Assembly (NCBI GenBank): GCA_903932545.1
Contig: CAIZGT010000162.1
Span: 1-15,427, forward strand
DNA length: 15,427 nucleotides
Direction: 5' to 3'
Source: an uncultured Rhodospirillales bacterium
GTDB taxonomy: Bacteria; Pseudomonadota; Alphaproteobacteria; Acetobacterales; Acetobacteraceae
The notes below the pieces were generated by a model. That model did not search any database. It was not told the origin of the DNA and saw nothing but the letters and a program-made list of their open reading frames with translations. This document shows positions 13,218 through 15,427 of this stretch, in pieces; position 1 is the first letter of the stretch, and each line of letters begins with the position of its first letter. Made by a program: the position numbers and the translations under genes.

Positions 13218-14638
13218 GCTTCACCTCGTTGCTGCTTGGCATAGCGGGCGAAGAATGTGTCGCCCTCCGGCACCGGCAGATCACGCCCAGCCGTCCAACC
13301 GCCTGCAAGCGGTACATAACTCAGGCTGCCCTTACTGCGCCCGAGCAGTGCCAACGCCTTGGCTGCGGCACGCGTTGCAAAACGATATAGACTCGGGCGC
13401 TGTGCCACCCAGGCCCATACGGCGAGGTTGGTGCGCGCGGCAATCGGCTGAAGATGGCGTTCAAACTCACGCTCGCGCCAATGCCGCATCAGCTTGGGCA
13501 ACGGGATTTTCACCGGGCAGACCGATTCGCACTTGCCACAAAAGGTGGACGCATTGGGCAATTGCCCGGCCTGATCCACGCCGATCAGCATGGGCGTGAG
13601 CACCGAGCCCATCGGGCCGGGATAGACCCAGCCATAGGACTGCCCGCCGACGATTTGATACACTGGGCAATGGTTCATGCAGGCTGCGCAACGGATGCAG
13701 CGCAGCATGTCTTGGAACTCAGAGCCGATCATTGCCGAGCGGCCGTTATCGACCACCACGACATGATATTCCTCTGGCCCATCCAGATCGCCAGGGCGGC
13801 GCGCGCCGGTGGAGAAGGTGGTGTAAACTGACATGTCTTGACCCGTTGCCGAGCGGGCGAGCAGGCGCAGCATGTTGGTGGCGTCCTCCAGCGTGGGGAC
13901 CACCTTCTCGATGCTGGCCAGCACGATATGGACGCGCGGCAAGGTCTGAGTGAGGTCGCCGTTGCCCTCGTTTGTGACGATCACGGAGGAGCCGGTTTCC
14001 GCGATCAGGAAATTCGCACCCGTGATGCCGACATCGGCGGCAAGGAACTTCTCGCGCAGCAGCGTGCGCGCCTCGGTCATAATGTCTTTGCGCTCGGCGA
14101 ACACGCGGTCGGCCGGCAGGTCGGTGTGGATTTTGCGGAAGCTCTCTTCCCAATCCGCCCGGCTGAGATGGGTGGCCGGGGCGATGATGTGGCTTGGCGG
14201 CTCATTGCGGATTTGCAGGATGTATTCACCCAGATCGGTCTCAACCGGGGTGATGCCATGCGCCTCCAGATGGTCGTTGATCGCGAGTTCTTCGCTGATC
14301 ATCGACTTGCCCTTGGTGACGGTGCGCGCGCCGACACGCTTACAGATATCGAGCACCGCCTTGCGCGCATCCTCCGCCGTGCTCGCCCAATGGACGTGGC
14401 CGCCGGCGTTGAGCACGTTGCGTTCCCAGGTTTCGAGATAGAAATCGAGATTGGCGAGCGTGTGGTTTTTGATGTCGCGCCCAATGTCGCGAAGCTGCTC
14501 GAACTCGGGCAAGCCAGCCACCGCGGCGGCGCGCTTGGCGGGGAAAAGCGCGCGTGTGCCGCGCATCGAATCCTGCAACGGCGCGTTCTTCAGCGCGCGC
14601 TTGGCATTGCCCTTGAAGTCGGAACTGGTGGCAAGCAT
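13214..14638 (-). CDS. lutB: Lactate utilization iron-sulfur protein LutB
   Basis: The 474-residue protein joins a LUD domain (about 60-300) to a ferredoxin-type domain. Visible parts are VTKGKSMISEELAIN (107-121), the LUD signature NFLIAETGSSVIVTNEGNGD (209-228), and the iron-sulfur motifs C314-x2-C317-x2-C320-x3-C324-P and C367-x2-C370-x3-C374-P. These fit two [4Fe-4S] clusters that carry electrons from lactate oxidation. A C-terminal tail follows from about residue 400. It is likely cytoplasmic or membrane-associated with LutA and LutC. The ATG at 14638 lies four bases after the lutA stop and has GGGAG at a suitable distance inside the lutA end. Its stop overlaps the lutC start. Confidence 0.96.
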   Translation of the reverse strand: MLATSSDFKGNAKRALKNAPLQDSMRGTRALFPAKRAAAVAGLPEFEQLRDIGRDIKNHTLANLDFYLETWERNVLNAGGHVHWASTAEDARKAVLDICKRVGARTVTKGKSMISEELAINDHLEAHGITPVETDLGEYILQIRNEPPSHIIAPATHLSRADWEESFRKIHTDLPADRVFAERKDIMTEARTLLREKFLAADVGITGANFLIAETGSSVIVTNEGNGDLTQTLPRVHIVLASIEKVVPTLEDATNMLRLLARSATGQDMSVYTTFSTGARRPGDLDGPEEYHVVVVDNGRSAMIGSEFQDMLRCIRCAACMNHCPVYQIVGGQSYGWVYPGPMGSVLTPMLIGVDQAGQLPNASTFCGKCESVCPVKIPLPKLMRHWREREFERHLQPIAARTNLAVWAWVAQRPSLYRFATRAAAKALALLGRSKGSLSYVPLAGGWTAGRDLPVPEGDTFFARYAKQQRGEA

Positions 14639-14642
14639 GCGC

Positions 14643-15419
14643 TTATTCTCCCTTCTGGCCGATGGGGGGTAGATCGCCGGTCATGCCCGCTAGCACTTCG
14701 GCCACATGGCGCACTTTGATCTTGCTCCCCTCACGCGACAGTCGCCCCGCCATGTTGAGCAAGCAGCCCATATCACCAGCGAGCAGCGTGTCCGCCCCGG
14801 TGGCGGCGATATCAGCGGTTTTGTCACTCACCATGCGGGTGGAGATTTCGGGGTATTTCACACAGAACGTGCCGCCGAAGCCGCAGCAGACTTCCGGCTC
14901 TTTCATCTCAACGATGCTCAATCCCTCCACCGAGGAGAGCAATTCGCGTGGCTGCGCCTTCACGCCAAGCTCGCGCAGACCTGCACATGAGTCGTGATAG
15001 GTGATGGTGCCGTCGTACGACGCATTCACCTGCGTCATGCCACGAATGGTAACGAGGAAGGCCATCAGTTCGAAGGTTTTGGCCGCAATCGCCTCGGCCC
15101 TGGCGCGCATGTTCGGATCATTGTCGAACAGATGCGGCATGTGGCTGTGGATCATCCCACCGCACGAGCCGGACGGGACGACGATGTAGTCGTAACCCTG
15201 AAACGCCTCGACAATCTGCAGCGCCATTGCCGCAGCCGTGGCGCGGTCGCCAGAGTTGTAGGCAGGCTGGCCGCAACAGGTTTGCTGACGCGGCACTTCC
15301 ACTTGGCACCCGGCGGCTTCGAGCAGCTTGATAGCTGCGAAGCCAACGCTGGGGCGGTGCAGGTCCACCAGACAGGTGACAAACAGGGCGACGCGGGGGC
15401 GGGTGGCGATTTGGTTCAT
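14643..15419 (-). CDS. lutA: Lactate utilization protein LutA (CCG-domain Fe-S oxidoreductase subunit)
   Basis: The 258-residue protein has two cysteine-rich CCG domains: QQTCCGQPAYNSGD (45-58) with C86 in GSCGG nearby, and EVCCGFGGTFCVK (176-188) with C145 in DSCAGLRELG. Such pairs bind iron-sulfur centres and resemble the GlcF/HdrB type of oxidoreductase subunit. With LutB and LutC it oxidises L-lactate. The gene is complete, but only eight bases upstream of the ATG at 15419 are in the window, so the operon promoter, a possible lactate permease or GntR-type regulator cannot be seen. It is the first visible gene of the lutABC-smr-xre run. Confidence 0.96.
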   Translation of the reverse strand: MNQIATRPRVALFVTCLVDLHRPSVGFAAIKLLEAAGCQVEVPRQQTCCGQPAYNSGDRATAAAMALQIVEAFQGYDYIVVPSGSCGGMIHSHMPHLFDNDPNMRARAEAIAAKTFELMAFLVTIRGMTQVNASYDGTITYHDSCAGLRELGVKAQPRELLSSVEGLSIVEMKEPEVCCGFGGTFCVKYPEISTRMVSDKTADIAATGADTLLAGDMGCLLNMAGRLSREGSKIKVRHVAEVLAGMTGDLPPIGQKGE

Positions 15420-15427
15420 GCTGTGCA

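Noticed and set aside
12555..14719. + strand open frames opposite lutC and lutB (229 and 293 residues)
   Set aside because: Antisense shadows of well-recognised genes, with no domain pattern of their own.

Overview
The window is a gene-dense stretch of an alphaproteobacterial chromosome, about 60% G+C by eye. The evidence is the protein style of DnaK/DnaJ, DapB, the ACT-type prephenate dehydratase and the MbfA-type ferritin/VIT1 fusion. I lean towards the Rhodospirillales/Acetobacteraceae, but I cannot prove a family or genus from the sequence alone. I saw no rRNA, tRNA, CRISPR array, insertion sequence or long repeat, and no gene-free stretch longer than about 160 bases.

Left part (1-5738, + strand): the 3' part of dnaK (cut by the window edge), an intergenic stem-loop, then dnaJ and dapB coupled by an ATGA overlap. 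After dapB comes an AT-rich trough with a perfect TATAAT box and a glycosyltransferase gene with an HFRSGD motif, related to fucosyltransferases. A ketopantoate-reductase-family gene (PanE/ApbA-like) follows.

Middle part (5739-10453): a strong hairpin separates the + strand genes from a - strand group. That group, in transcription order, is an exported alpha/beta hydrolase, a hexapeptide-repeat acyltransferase resembling the one usually found with phosphonate genes, and an exported fasciclin (FAS1) protein. Divergent from them is pheA (prephenate dehydratase). After a hairpin and a promoter/operator-like region come mbfA (membrane-bound ferritin/iron exporter) and a cytochrome b561, which together could form an iron and redox module.

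Right part (10486-15419, - strand): a lone, partly AT-rich SAM-dependent methyltransferase that looks glycan-related. Then comes a tight five-gene run, in transcription order lutA, lutB, lutC (L-lactate oxidation), an Smr-domain protein and a small XRE-type regulator, with gaps or overlaps of -4 to 15 bases.

I found no clearly new defence or mobile system. The most useful leads are the mbfA-b561 pair with its operator-like dyad, the lutABC-smr-xre operon, the two AT-rich glycan-type genes sitting among core genes, and the phosphonate-type acyltransferase away from any phn gene.
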